Assembly (NCBI GenBank): GCA_002633005.1
Contig: NMRA01000159.1
Coordinates: forward strand, 175,633 to 239,632
DNA: 64,000 nucleotides
Direction: 5' to 3'
Origin: Phoronis australis
Taxonomy: Eukaryota; Phoronida; Phoronidae
Below, in pieces: positions 10,588 to 23,400 of the stretch. Under the pieces are notes generated by a model. The model was not told the DNA's origin and did no database searches. It saw only the letters and a list, made by a program, of their open reading frames with translations. Made by a program: the position numbers and the translations under genes. Each line of letters opens with the position of its first letter. Within the stretch, counting starts at the first letter, position 1.

Positions 10588-12267
10588 AGGAGCATGCCAC
10601 CCAAAATCAACCTAATTTGTATCAATTTAGATCGAGTAGTTCTACTCGATAACGGCACGTACGGTTGCGTTACCTGACACCTGACGGCAGACGGAGGTGT
10701 TGAAATTATCCAGTGACGTAATCGGTTTCACTCGCAGTCTGTTCAGCAGTTCACAACATGGGTTCCTGGTGTCAGCTTATCGCTTGAAGTCATCGTTTAA
10801 CACCAATAAATCATCAAACTGCGATGTGAAACCATTAAAAATAAACCGAGTTCTTATAAAAACTTGTTGTTTTATCTCGCTCTGACGGATTTATTGGTAT
10901 TTGGACACACCGTAGCCTACAAAGTTCGGCAGGTCCGGCAATAAGGTCCGGCGTAGCAGGAGTTTGGGGTCTGTTCGGAGATAATTTCGAAGTATTTTCC
11001 GTGAGATACAGACAGGAGAACCTAGATCTGTGTTGTTTAGACTTGTGATTTTTTTAGTTTTAAACACAAAACGCTTGTTATCCTGGCCAGTGGCTCGGAG
11101 CCCGATCAAGCCCGTGGAGGCCGCCCGGATTGATTCGTTTGATCCCGGCCAGTGGCTCGGAAACTGATCAGACATCACGAAAATAAACCAGCCAAAGTTC
11201 AGTGGAAACTAAACTTCCAGTCAAGAAAATGCTACACTAGTGAGCCAAAGTAATGTGCACGTGATTATGTTGGTGAATTAGCCACGAAACTGCAAATCTA
11301 CTTACTGGTCGGGGGCCGCGAATTCACGTTCCGCTTTGGCCACAGCACCGTCAGAGCAGAAGTTGTACATTGACAATCATTATTTGAGTAATGTAAATGT
11401 AAATAAAGATTCCCTTAACACCTGCACGTGGGATGGAAATCGAGTTGTTTCACAACAGTTTCTGCCTGCAAACACTAAATTAGCATGAGCTTACACGGCC
11501 TCAGTGTCCCGTCAATTAGTTTTATTGCACTTAAAGCCGGTAAACGCAGTGATTTATCCATTGCTGGCTTTTCAAATCATTTGCACTCACGAACACTCCA
11601 AAGGCATCACAAATTGCATCTAATGAGACAGACTTTGTTTCAATTTTGTATAAGTATTGGTTAGGGTGAGAATAATTCATTTTGAAACAGAACCGTTCAG
11701 TACTAATTAACGCCAACATGGCAACTCGCAATCTCGACTTAGGACGGGATAGTCCCGACTTCGCAGGTGGATCGTTAAGTTTTACAGGCTATTGATTCGA
11801 ACAGGAATACAGTGATGAAGAAATATTAGAGAGGCGCCGTGAAAAAGCTCAGACAACGGAAAGTATGGAGTTATTTGGTAAGCCAGCATTCGTCAGGCAC
11901 TGTGGACGTCTGCAGGCCCGGGACAGACACGGAGATGTTTCACGGCCTCATACTTGCTATTTACAGCGTACATTTCATTTTTCACTACCATGAGCCACGT
12001 CCTAAGCATTTCGGACTCTCGAGGACGTAAAAAAAACGATATACCCGCTTTTCTCGCAGCTGCTTAGTTCGGACAAGCGGGAACGATGCACCGCAACATA
12101 GTGGCATTCACTCTGCATATGAACCACTGACGTCGCTAGCGCCGTTTCTCACCTTCCTCACAGGTTAACGCGACACCTCTTGGCAAGGTCGACCGTATGC
12201 GAGGCGATGTGGATATAGACCGATTAAGACGGCAAAAAAGACTAATTAAATCGGGTGGCATTCTCCT
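10588..12267. mobile_element. Candidate TTAA-flanked DNA element
   Basis: TTAA at 10584-10587 is followed by AGGAGCATGCCACCC. TTAA at 12268-12271 is preceded by the inverse of AGGAGAATGCCACCC. That is 14 of 15 matching terminal bases in inverted orientation, next to TTAA on both sides, as made by piggyBac- or Kolobok-type transposons. No transposase is recognised inside. It could instead be two separate members of one family facing opposite ways. Confidence 0.45.
11081..11170. repeat. Two-copy direct repeat, about 61 bp period
   Basis: CYGGCCAGTGGCTCGGA followed by a GATCA-containing tail appears at 11081-11109 and 11142-11170. It lies inside the candidate TTAA element and is noncoding as far as I can see. 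Confidence 0.6.
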
Positions 12268-12405
12268 TTAAAGCGCCATGAGCACTACATGTACATCAAG
12301 CATACTATTTTAATTATAAATATTTTCACAAATGATTTTATTTTCATTTTAGGAAACAAGTTCACTGAAATTATTGTGAGGCGAGCTTCAACGAACATGT
12401 TACCC

Positions 12406-13121
12406 CATAGGCGGATTTAGGGGGGGACCCAGGGGGCCCACCCCCCCTTCTTGGCTGCCGGAAAAAAATAAAACAGCAAGAGCGTAGGGAAATGTTGAGT
12501 TAATTAATTAACCCCGGTAATTAACATTACACGGCGGAAACAAGATTTTAATGTGTGCAGTTTTAGTGTGTTGGGGGGAGGGGGGNCAAATTCGGAACAC
12601 GGCTCAATCGTAACAAAACTATGGCTAAGTATAGGCTCTCTCGCGTTATCCCAGGCGACCGGCAGTGGCGCTGGGCACTACGACTACGTTTCCGTCGTCT
12701 GCTTCACTGCGCAATGAAGAAAATTACTTAATTTTTTAAAGAAAATGGAATCGGAGTGACGATGAAAAAAAGAGGCTGCTGGTAAAATGTGAATTTTAAT
12801 CCAAGCCTCAGTGAATCACTCAGAAACTCATAATTATCTCTTTGTCAAACCTTAACTTCCAAAGCAATCGCGTCATTTAGTGCCAACGCAAAAAACGGAT
12901 TTGGTCTTTTGGGCAATTGAAGACTATTTTAAATACAACATATTTGTTACGAACCGATTGCACAAAGTATAAAAAGTGTAATTAATAAGCATTACAAAAA
13001 GAAGTAGGTTTCGCGCGCAAACGCTGTGGACCATAAACAAGTAGGTCTCTTATCATCAAATTTTGAGTGAAGTCGTGGTGGTGTAGTGGTAAAGTACACT
13101 CGCTCTTTCCGCCAGGTCGTG
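12406..13121 (+). mobile_element. hAT-like element with tRNA-like core, copy B, 3' truncated
   Basis: It starts CATAGGCGGATTTAGGGGGG and tracks copy A closely through the AAATAAAACAGCAAGAGCGTA block and the CGCGCGCAAACGCTGTGGACC block to the tRNA-like A box (about 13077-13088). It then breaks off at CCGCCAGGTCGTG, so the B box and the right end are missing. One N at 12586 falls in a G run. Confidence 0.7.
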
Positions 13122-16100
13122 CTCAGCCAAGACTAGCACTGACTCCTACTACATTTCACTCAAACGTTATGGTAAAATCTAAGTTATCACCAAACGGAGC
13201 TGTCATTTTATCCGATCACTTTTCTCATTGCAACCTAATTTGGGTTTTGAGCTTGTACAAACCCCAGGCTGGAGAACTGGATTGTCCCATGCTCATGACA
13301 ACAGAACTCACATTAGAAGCCTTGCGTCCTAATACATTTTTCTCAAGAGTTACGGTGAAATCTAGATTATGATCACACGTAGCAGCTACATGTAATTTTA
13401 TCGGCCATCTTAGATTCTGAAAATATCAAGACCCCGCCGTGGAGGCGGCGAGAGTAGTAACTCAGTCTCATGTGGATCAGCATCTGACTCATTCCAATAT
13501 TCAATGGTTCTGCCACTGAACATGAAAAAGAGGCCGACTATACGTCAGTTGCAACGTTTTTCTATTGCTAATAACGCGCCCAGAGTATACGACTTAGATA
13601 CTATCAATTGTACGATCTTTTATAAAAAGTCCACTGATCCAAGCTTGCATTTTACGCTCAGCCGCACTCAAGGAAAAACGTAACAGAACTGGGCGTTTAC
13701 CGAATATCGGCAGTTGATGAGAGGAATATCAACACCAATCTCTTTCAATAACTGGCATGAAGAATTCTTTAAACACAGAGGTCTTTGTGAGCTCCTTTGT
13801 TTGGCGCTCCATTGAATCATACTCGGCTTGAGCGAACAATGTCATACCAATCCCGACGACGGAGTCTTTTGTTTGCGAGGGTCGAGCAGGAGTGTCGCTA
13901 GTGCAAGTGTGTTGTGTGTTTAGCTGAACTGCACACAGGCGATAGACTGGTGATTCAAACCCAAAAAGCAGCGGTAATATGCTGAAGATGGGCACAGCAT
14001 AGTGACCTATCAAACCCAATGAAATGGAAGCTTGGAGTAATAGACAAATTATCGGATTACTGGCTGTAATCGCCACGTATTGTGGAACAAACGGGGTTGC
14101 AAGTGTCATAACAGGTAAGAGACGAAGTCTAAACTTGACAACATTGTGACAAGGGTATACAGTGGTTATGATGACGCAGTCATTCTAAAACCTGTCGCGC
14201 GATTGAATATTAGATCTTCAGACGATACGTTTAATCGATCCTCTGGGGACTGAAACATGATTTGTATGAAAAATGGGCCTCGTTTCACACCTCAAGCTAA
14301 TATTGATTGTACTTTTACAAAAGAAGCCTACTACATGTATATGATACTGGGTCCAGGGGGTAGGGGCCGAGGGGTATGGTCCTCACCATCTGTTGGTTCA
14401 TTTGGTTGTTACTATAACTTTGGATTTGTGTGGCTGGTTGCATGTAACAATCCCAGATTGGGATTCAACTAAGGTCCCTAAATCTACTGCGTATTTTTGG
14501 ACTTGTGAAAACATCGATTGCCCTTTCTTGTATTGTTTTAGTTTCCTTATTAAGTCAACTTTTGACTTTAATACAAATCAAGAGTGAACTCTACCTTGAA
14601 TTGACAAAATTATCGAAAATAAGTAGGGATCTTTTCATGCAACACCCCCAATTTAAGGACCGGGTCCCTATTTATTTTCTTTGAACTCAGGGCTCAGTTT
14701 TTAGTTATATTATTAGAAAATGTCATTAATCAACAAGGAGTTCATAATAAAGATGGAATGATATAAAATATTGCATCTGTGAGTCCACAAAGACACAGAT
14801 ACGAAAAAAGATTTAGGGACTTTAGTTGAGTCCCTATTTGGGACTGTTTCATGCAACCGGCCACTGGTCTCCAAAGGAGTGATCGCCGACACACAACGCT
14901 GCAACAAAGTAAGTGTGCTTGGTTCAATAGTTAACGGTTTGAAGGATCCCTGTTATCATACACAGCTCGTGTAGGCTAAAGCGTAAGTTGAGGATTTTAG
15001 TGACATGTTAGTTACGCCAAGTGCGCCGTTTTGAACTGGTTGCGTTTTTCACGGCTCATAAGGAGAAAAGTATTACCCCCCCTACCCCTTGTAGAACCAT
15101 CAATCACAGACTCATTCTAGTGTTGAGCGGAAGATAGTAGTATTTTAAGGAGTGGAATCGATGATGCACCGATGCATTAATGAACATTACACTTGTGTAA
15201 AAATGTTGAATGACAGATAAGATATCCAAACACTGGTTACTATATCTACGTTTGACATGTTAGGTGGGGTAAAATTCGGTCAACCAGTCAAAACAATCGT
15301 GGGGAATTCGGACGAAACAAGAATTCGGGCCACACAGCACACACAAAAAATACGCGAAAAACAAGGCAGAAGCCACACCGGCGACAAAATGTGTAGAAAA
15401 TATATTTATAAGCAAGCATTGTTGGTTATTAGTACATGGCAAGCAACAGACTGCAGCCAAACTACGGTAAACGAGACGAGTTAAGATACAATAAGGTGTC
15501 AGTAATCCACGCAGAGTTGCAGTTAAAACTTTCAGTTACTCCAAAACCACCAGACACTTGTTGCAAGCAGTAGTAGTAGTGCGTTTATTTCGTATCGCAT
15601 AAACCACAAAATTAAAAATACAATATTGAATTGGGGAAGGCCTGGGAAGTACTTTTCCGCTAACCACAGGGCCACCCATATAGTAAACAAAGGATAATTA
15701 TAAACAAATAAGAGATGTACAGTGAATATGGCGAACAAATAAACAGACATGACAATGAAATTTTCACTCATGAACATATAAATATTATAAAAAGGTTAAA
15801 GAAGAATTAAATAAATAAGAGCAAATGATATATTATCGCAGCTGTATGACTAAATTCTTACGCAGAGTGGGAGATGGCAGGACCAAAATGCACGCGACAG
15901 CACTACCAGATAGCATAATAATGTCAAAGATGTCGATATATTTGGCCGAAGAAACGAAGTCTTCATTTGAATTTCATTGTTAGGAAAGCCTAATCTAAGA
16001 AACGTAAGACTCGATGATTTATTTTGGAAGTTTTGCGATCGAACGAGTCTTCAAACTTTTGATATTTGTAACCCTGAAAATCGTCACAGGTTACCACTAG

Positions 16101-16431
16101 GTTGCACCACGTTAACATGCGGAATTCATGAAAATCTCCAAGAAGAGTTTGAGAGGTCCCTTAACACCAAGTAACATTCGGTAACTCCCGGATGCCCAGG
16201 GTTTTAAATCGCCAAAATTTCCCTTTAAGAAAATGTCGCCACTCAACGTGCAAAATATCTGTAGAATAATTTAAAAAAATGAAAAAACTTGTGAGAAATT
16301 AATGCTTTCAGGAATTTTGATGCAGGCTGAAATTCAGAAAAAAGAAACAATACCATTCGAACCGAAACAGGAAGTTATGTTTCGGTGCATTTTAAGTAGA
16401 TTGGCAAATGTATACCACACACACGCACACG

Positions 16432-16463
<32 letters not shown>

Positions 16464-17239
16464 CACACACCAACCAGGTGATATAAACAGGTCGGTAGAC
16501 TGCCGTTATGGTGTGAAGCATACGGGAGAACTCTTACTACTCCATTACCGAGACTGGGGGCTTTGGGTCAGTGTCCCGTATAGCGACAGCGACTCACTTC
16601 ATTGACCGTAAAATGATAACCATATAGCGTAGTGGTGGCTTCTTGTAATTGTTCAGTTGATATTTATTGTGTTTGCGCTGAAAGCATAAAAATCGTGTAA
16701 TCGTCGTGATCTGAAATTTTATGAACTTCAGATCACTTCAAAACTGAGTAAGGAAAAAAACAAGACCAATTTTATACGAGTGGTCCATTTAACAATGTAA
16801 AGACAAAGGAGGACGTTTTTCAGTGTAGCGGTCGGCTCATCCTTATTGTAAATATTGCTCACGAATGTATAAACATTGAAATCATACGCGGGTTGGCTCA
16901 TGTAATAAACCAAAATCTAGCAACTAAAATAAAGATAAACACTGTCATCTTTCTCTAGGCTATTTGTTGTGTGTCTGTTTCAATCATACTATTTCGTGTT
17001 TTCTTTATCACTTTATATTCTCGTTTAACCTTTTCAGAATAGAATAAGGGAATGCGTACGCCTATTATCACAAAGAGGTCAATTCAAAATCGCGTGCCTG
17101 CTGTTTAAATAATCTGTATGACAAGGAAACGTTTCCCAACATTTTGGCAACAAAAGTCGCCACTTCCGTATGATACAGACTATAAGCTGTTAGCTATAGA
17201 TGCCATGTACTGATGAATACAGTATGTTTTCATTCCCAG
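13122..17239. other. Upstream of protease gene 1; no supported exon
   Basis: The signal-peptide exon of the first protease should lie in or before this region, but I could not pick it out. A 126-codon minus-strand frame (13729-14109) with two hydrophobic stretches and an 81-codon hydrophobic minus frame (15532-15777) are the only frames of note. Neither has a recognisable family or splice context. Confidence 0.4.
16416..16470. repeat. CA dinucleotide microsatellite
   Basis: An almost pure (CA)n run with a few G or A interruptions, about 55 bases long. Confidence 0.95.
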
Positions 17240-17427
17240 GTGTCGAAGTAGAGGAAACTTATGCCAGCAGCAAAGACTTGTATCCTGAATCATTAGGTTA
17301 CGATGTAAGACTTGGGCGTGATGTCACAACGTTACGTCTCCGCCGGATGACGCGCCTGAGTACGAACTTGCCAGTGTACGTTTTTGAGAATGGTGCTCTC
17401 GTCCGGGTGGAGAAAGACCCAAAACAG
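17240..17427 (+). CDS. Gene 1 exon (propeptide part 1)
   Basis: The acceptor CCCAG and donor CAG|GTACCA frame 188 bases, exactly the length of the matching exon of the paralog at 40565. It encodes the start of the propeptide (VEVEETYASS...YVFENGAL). The exon opens in mid-codon (phase 1 intron before it), so at least one upstream exon exists. Confidence 0.8.
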
Positions 17428-20400
17428 GTACCAGTAAATTTATGATATATATTTGTTTCTGTCTAAAGTAAATAACAGCTTTGTAGAATAGTTTGAAAAT
17501 TCTTGGCGTAGACCACAGAATGTTTTCTCTGGCCAAACAACGTTAAAGCTGCAATGACAAAGGATGAATTACGTGATAAGGAATGAACTTCTGTTTCTAT
17601 GTTTTTCTTAATTGAATATGTCCTGCCTGTTATTAAGCAATAAGTGTTGGAAAAAATCTAGGTGTCAGCTCAGCTTGTATTGTCTAAGCACACACCTGGA
17701 CGTACTATTAAGAACAAGGGGCTGACCTAGGAAAACGAGTTGGTGGCGAGGTCATCGACCCCAATGCGCACCAGCAAAAATTGTTTACGTGTAATAGGAA
17801 ACGCTTTTACCAACACATGTTGACTTATATCTAGGGTGACAATTATTTATTGGGGACCATGGTCTCTACTGTACCCCTAAGATATCCATGACTGTCGCTA
17901 ATTACATCGTAAAAGGTTATTCTATGATTATGTTAACTTGTATAGTCACCAGAGGCTGTCTAGACCTGGCCAATAAATTTAGCTCGATTCCTTCCAGTAC
18001 ACAAACGCATAATTGTTAGAAAACTATCGAATTACATCGAGATTTGCAATGGCTGAAGCGCATGAAGTTCAAGGTGTAGGTGGAGAACTGCTGTCATGAT
18101 ATCGCTTTTGTGACATTGTAGAATTACGTCAGCTACCACGACGAGAGCCGCGGAGCATCAATAGTTGTGTCTGCGATCGAGAATAAGGAAGGAGTATGGG
18201 AGCGCACACTTGTAAGTACAATGAATGAATGGAAGATTATTTAAAGCTTCTATAAACCCATGTACTTTGCAGTTTTCATTTAGAGTACTTAAGTAGTTCC
18301 TGGTCACACTCTTTCACGTAATTGTTAGGGATTGCAGCAAAATATCTCACAGACCATATAGATTGCAAAACCCCTTCCGATAGCCGCTTTCTTCAAACAC
18401 CCCCACCCCCCGAGACAATTCCTGTAAGCCTTAATACTGGCCAAGCATACTGCCCCAATAAAAGGACAAAAACACACCAAAGATGGCGCACCTTCTCATT
18501 AGACCTACTCGACGTTGGTTACACATAAAGAAAAGAAAGTGGTCAGTGAAATATGCAAGCTGGATTAGCTCATTTTGACGCCACGTGAGTTACAGTGCTT
18601 TTAGCTTTCTCGTATTTGACGCAGCTGACTGAGCGCAGTAATCTAAGTCTGCGCCATGCCTATATCTACCGTCGGCCAACTGACTCCATAATATGGAAAG
18701 ACGAAATTGAACACCAGTTTTCGAATGTATGAAAGCTATACCCTGGATAGCAACAATCAAACCACACCGCTGCAGGTCACATTAATATTGTTTAACAACA
18801 ATCGAAGTTAACCAGTTTCATGCAACCCAGCCAAGTTTGTCTTTTATATTTTTTTTTGCTTTGCTTCAATGCAAACTTATTATAACTTGTGTATTTTACT
18901 CTGTGGTCAGGTACGTATTTGTTTGCGTGGCTGAATGTCTTATTATGACTCCTATTAGTGACCCAGGAATTAAAACTACAGTTTGTAGCTTGGGTCTAAG
19001 TTCAAGTGCCAGAATGGAAAATTCGTCTGCGTAAACCGTTTATCATCAGATAGTACTAAACTTGAACAGAAAGTCACAAAAGAGAGTGTAGTTAAAGGTC
19101 GTAGCTCAGACAGCGGGCACAAAATGAGAAGTGCAGGCTTAAACTTGATGATCCGGGCAGAAGAGGCACTTACTCCTCAAGACGACGTCCAAGGGCGTAA
19201 ATGCAGATGATGCGAAATGACACTAATGTGAACTCGGTGTTAATCAAAATGGCGGGAAAAAGCAGATTCATACTCTCAAAGCCAAAGAGAGACAACAAAT
19301 TACAGAAATGAAGTGGCAAATCTACAGAGAATAACCTTCGTGCTTCATCAAATGACATTTTAGAAAATAATTGTGAAAACGATGCAGTTAGTCTTAAAGT
19401 GTAGATGAAATTTTAAAATAGTGCTGTGAACGTGGTTCCATTCTTGTTAAGTCGGTTAAAAATACGACAATGACGACTTGTGGTTGACATTATCAAAGAT
19501 CGTTGAAGGGACATTAGCTTTATCTTTAGAACTGTTTTTACGTATTTTACTTTCAGAGAGGGACATTTTTAAGTAAAGGCCACCACGTCTCGATTTCTCA
19601 TCACGAAGATTTCACGTCAACGGATACACCAGGGACCTATCACGCTGAGATCATCACCTCGTACACGCCTTTAGACATGGCTGAGAAAGTAGCGCGTGGT
19701 TTTGACGAAACATTACTTCGTCGCTTGAAGCGTTCAGCGACAACTGATCAGCACTTTGTACAACTGTTACTCATGGTCGATTATTCACTTTACCAAAGGT
19801 TTGTGGAACTTAACAGATCGCCACGAAACGCTACACTATGAACGCATTCAAATGGTACCGAGTATTGTGAAAACACGGATCCACATGTAACGTGTATTCA
19901 TCCACCAAAATATCCCATCTTGTTGGACTGTGAAGTCAGAAATTCGATTTACTAGTATACCTTGCGCATTTCTGAAAAATGTTGTACCTGCGCACCTGAG
20001 AAATCTCGGATATTACGACTAGTGTAAGCAAATCTTCTGTGCTGTAATATTCCATTTCGGTATAACACAAAGCCCAATTCTGTGAAATTTGCCTACAAGG
20101 CTGCGCGTCGCGGGGTACGCCGCTTTAGTCCCCACAGTTGTACACAACTGTCGTGATGATCAGTATTTTTCATTAAAATAAATTTGTCATCGCCATTCTG
20201 ATGAGCTTAAAATTTTGTTGCTGCATAACAAGCTGCTATGCCCTAAAAACATGACCTTTTGAGCCGACTCCAAAGTATGTAAGCGGCCTTTTACTGTTGA
20301 GGCTCAACATTATATTACCGCACAGACAGGCCCTTTCATATTGACTTAACTCCGGTCTGAGGGGAGTGTCGACGTAAACAGCGCAGTTAACTGGATCGTT

Positions 20401-23400
20401 CATACTGGCTTCGGTAGTTAATGAACATCAAAATAAGCGGTTGCGTGCCGTTGTCGTCATCGAAGTTATCGCAAGGTAGCGTTGCACGCTAAGATTTTTT
20501 TCAATGTTTCAATTTGGAAATATTTACGTGTGCTAAGTGACATTAAACTTATTTTTAAATCGATTGGTTATTATTAGAGCAATATATAAGCAGCTATTAG
20601 TGACGGCACTACCTTGTAACTGTTGACGATAACAGTGACACCTGGCGATAACTTTTATTTGACCGGAGTTAAGCGTTCATACTGCACAGCAGCGTCGACG
20701 CAGCGGTCTTAAATCCACCTGTTAATTGGAGCTGTTAACTGCGATCCAGGCTGGAGTTAAGCGTTCATACTGACCGCAACTCCCCAAACCATCGACGCGT
20801 AGACGTTAGTATGAAAGGCTCTATAGACGTGTCGTGAATTGGGAAGTGTAATTATTTCACAGGTGACTATTACCGAAATTTGATACCAAAATTGTTTCAT
20901 GCAAAACGGCGTCTCGTTTAACTGAAGTAAGGCTTGGCGTACGATTCACCACTTTTGCCTTTTGTTGTTTTCTTTCCTGGTGCATGTGGAATTTTAACGC
21001 GGAATCAAACCCATGCTTTCTGTTGTGAACAATTTTTTCATAAAATCACAGGTTGTGTCGTGAATTGAACTGGACATTTCTTCTGAAGTCCTGGATTTAT
21101 CTCCCTTTTAGCTGAGGGAAAGTTTGCGGTCGAGCCTATGTGATTTCACTCAAAACTTGGTTTCTGACAGAAATCATGCGTTTAATCTACTGTAGGAAAT
21201 TCAACGAGGCTTGAACCCGGGTTGCACGAGCGACGGTCAAGCATGATCTAAACCATTCGGCCAAGAGGCAGTTGCCACTAGGCAAGCGGCTTAGAGAGGC
21301 TTTATCTGACTGTACATGTACGTGTCGTCACAACCGGAAGTCACGCTTCGCAACACTACTTCAATAAAATGTTCGGATTGTATTCTCTAAATTTGTGTTT
21401 TATCATAGTCATTACTATCGCGTAGTAATAGTATTATACTATTACTATTACTATAGTATCATTGATACTATAAATTTAATTGTCAAGTCAAGATTGCATA
21501 AAATTTCATAGAGTTCATTGAAATTTGCTTCTCTAATTTTCTTTTTGGTGCTGCGCAGCACTCTATTCCATTGTGCAGTGAGTACTATATAAGTGCTTGC
21601 AACAGAATATCTTTTAGCAAGGCCACGTGAAGTCGACATCTTTTTTCAACGTGAGGTCTGTTTCATAAAAAATGACTTGAAGACTTATTTTAGATTAGTA
21701 AAAAATCGTCTTACCACACAACTATATCTGAAAAATAACTCATCTCAACAAAAGAACATCGTCTCTGAAAATGCATACCTAACTCACTACTAGTTTCCCA
21801 CATAATTTTGTTGAACTCAAAGCTGTGATGTGCTAACAAAATACACGAAGAAAATTTTATTACGCAATTTTTAAGTGGGATTGTAAGCCAAAATAGTGAT
21901 TTTAGTCTTAAAGATGTATTTGCATGCTCCTAACTATGCTATTTGAAAATCATCAACACTAAACAAACTGCAGTTCTATTCATTGACAACTAAGAAAAAA
22001 AATCTGCAAATACGTGACCTTTGCACATAGCCTGCATCACGCAGTGATAATCACCAACAGCACGCCAAGATAATTACTGGCGGATCATTTAGACACAAAA
22101 ATCGTTCTTAAAACATTTGGCCATTTTCAACGTACACTGACAGCACAGCTTTGTATTGTTTGTCCAAGCAGTCACAAGGATAAGGAATTGGTGTGCAAGT
22201 TCCACTTTATGTCAGTTTTCCTGAAACAGATTAATGGATCACAGTGCAGGATAATCCCGATAACTAGTAGTGTAATGCGACTCTTGTAGGTTCTATAATC
22301 AAACAAATGGGTCCAGTCCGACGGAGAGGGAGAAGCAGACGATACCGATAATGGAGAGATATTACGCACAAGTGGCTAATGGGGTAAGATTAATAGTACG
22401 ACTGACCCAAGCGATGTAGCAACATTGGACAACGCAAGGATGTTACTGTTAAGGCAGTATGGGGCTTTTACGCAAGAAACAATACCCTTGTGTTTGTCAT
22501 TGCAGCACAATTACTGAACGGCGGCTTTCAAAAAAAAGACTTCCACGGAACTCTGCTTTATTCTCTTTCAAAGTTGAACAAACTTCTTGATAAAATCTTT
22601 AGCAGTTAATAGACGAGCCTTTGTTACATAAAATAGTGTTTTTGTCAGACTTCAATCGGAATTGAATGTAACACTAACTGTTTATGAGATTGCAAAGTGT
22701 TTCGATTTCGACGTAGTGCGTAGAGTGATACCTGCTGAGATTTTGCCGAGATGTGATGACCCGTTTTACTTGAGGCAAGTACGTTGTCTGTTCACTCACC
22801 TGAAACTGAGATTCGCATTGAAAGAGAGCGGTTCCTCCGTGCATTTCACAAGAATTCAAAGTTGCGAGTCTTTTGCCAATGGTCAACGGTTTAGCTTCAT
22901 TTGACAACTCCGACTTTTCTGTTGTAGATCAATCTCCGGTACAGGAATCTTAAAGAACAGTCACTGAAGATAGAGGTTGTGTTATCCGCTATTTATATTG
23001 CAAAGGTAACGAAGTGCAAACCAACATTACCCTGATTATTAATTAATTTAAGCTAACGAGTGACCGTGTTGATTTTGATGTTTTCTCAAACCAACTCTAA
23101 AGATGATTTCCTTTGTTTGGAGACATTCCACGGAGGTCTTTCCATTGTTCCATGCTGATTTCACTTCACGCTCGTTGTCTTTTGCACACTCTACTTAAGA
23201 CTTATACACATGTACCTAGCATAACGTTCATTGATACAACACTTGAGAACACTGGAATCAAAGCTTTACTCTGTCGTGAAGATTTTCATTCCGACTGGGT
23301 TTCGGAAGGTCTATATATCGCCATTGGCACACTCTTGCCAAAAATATGTGAAATATTCGGAAACTGGGACCATTTCACGATTAAGGTCGAAAATTTACTC

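Noticed and set aside
11839-12030. MFHGLILAIYSVHFIF as the signal peptide of gene 1
   Set aside because: No good donor site in the needed phase follows, and it lies in the candidate TTAA element more than 5 kb upstream.
13729-14109. 126-codon minus-strand frame with two hydrophobic stretches
   Set aside because: No family, splice sites or homolog in the window; it could be an exon, but I cannot support it.
15532-15777. 81-codon hydrophobic minus-strand frame
   Set aside because: AT-rich chance frames are often hydrophobic; no other evidence.
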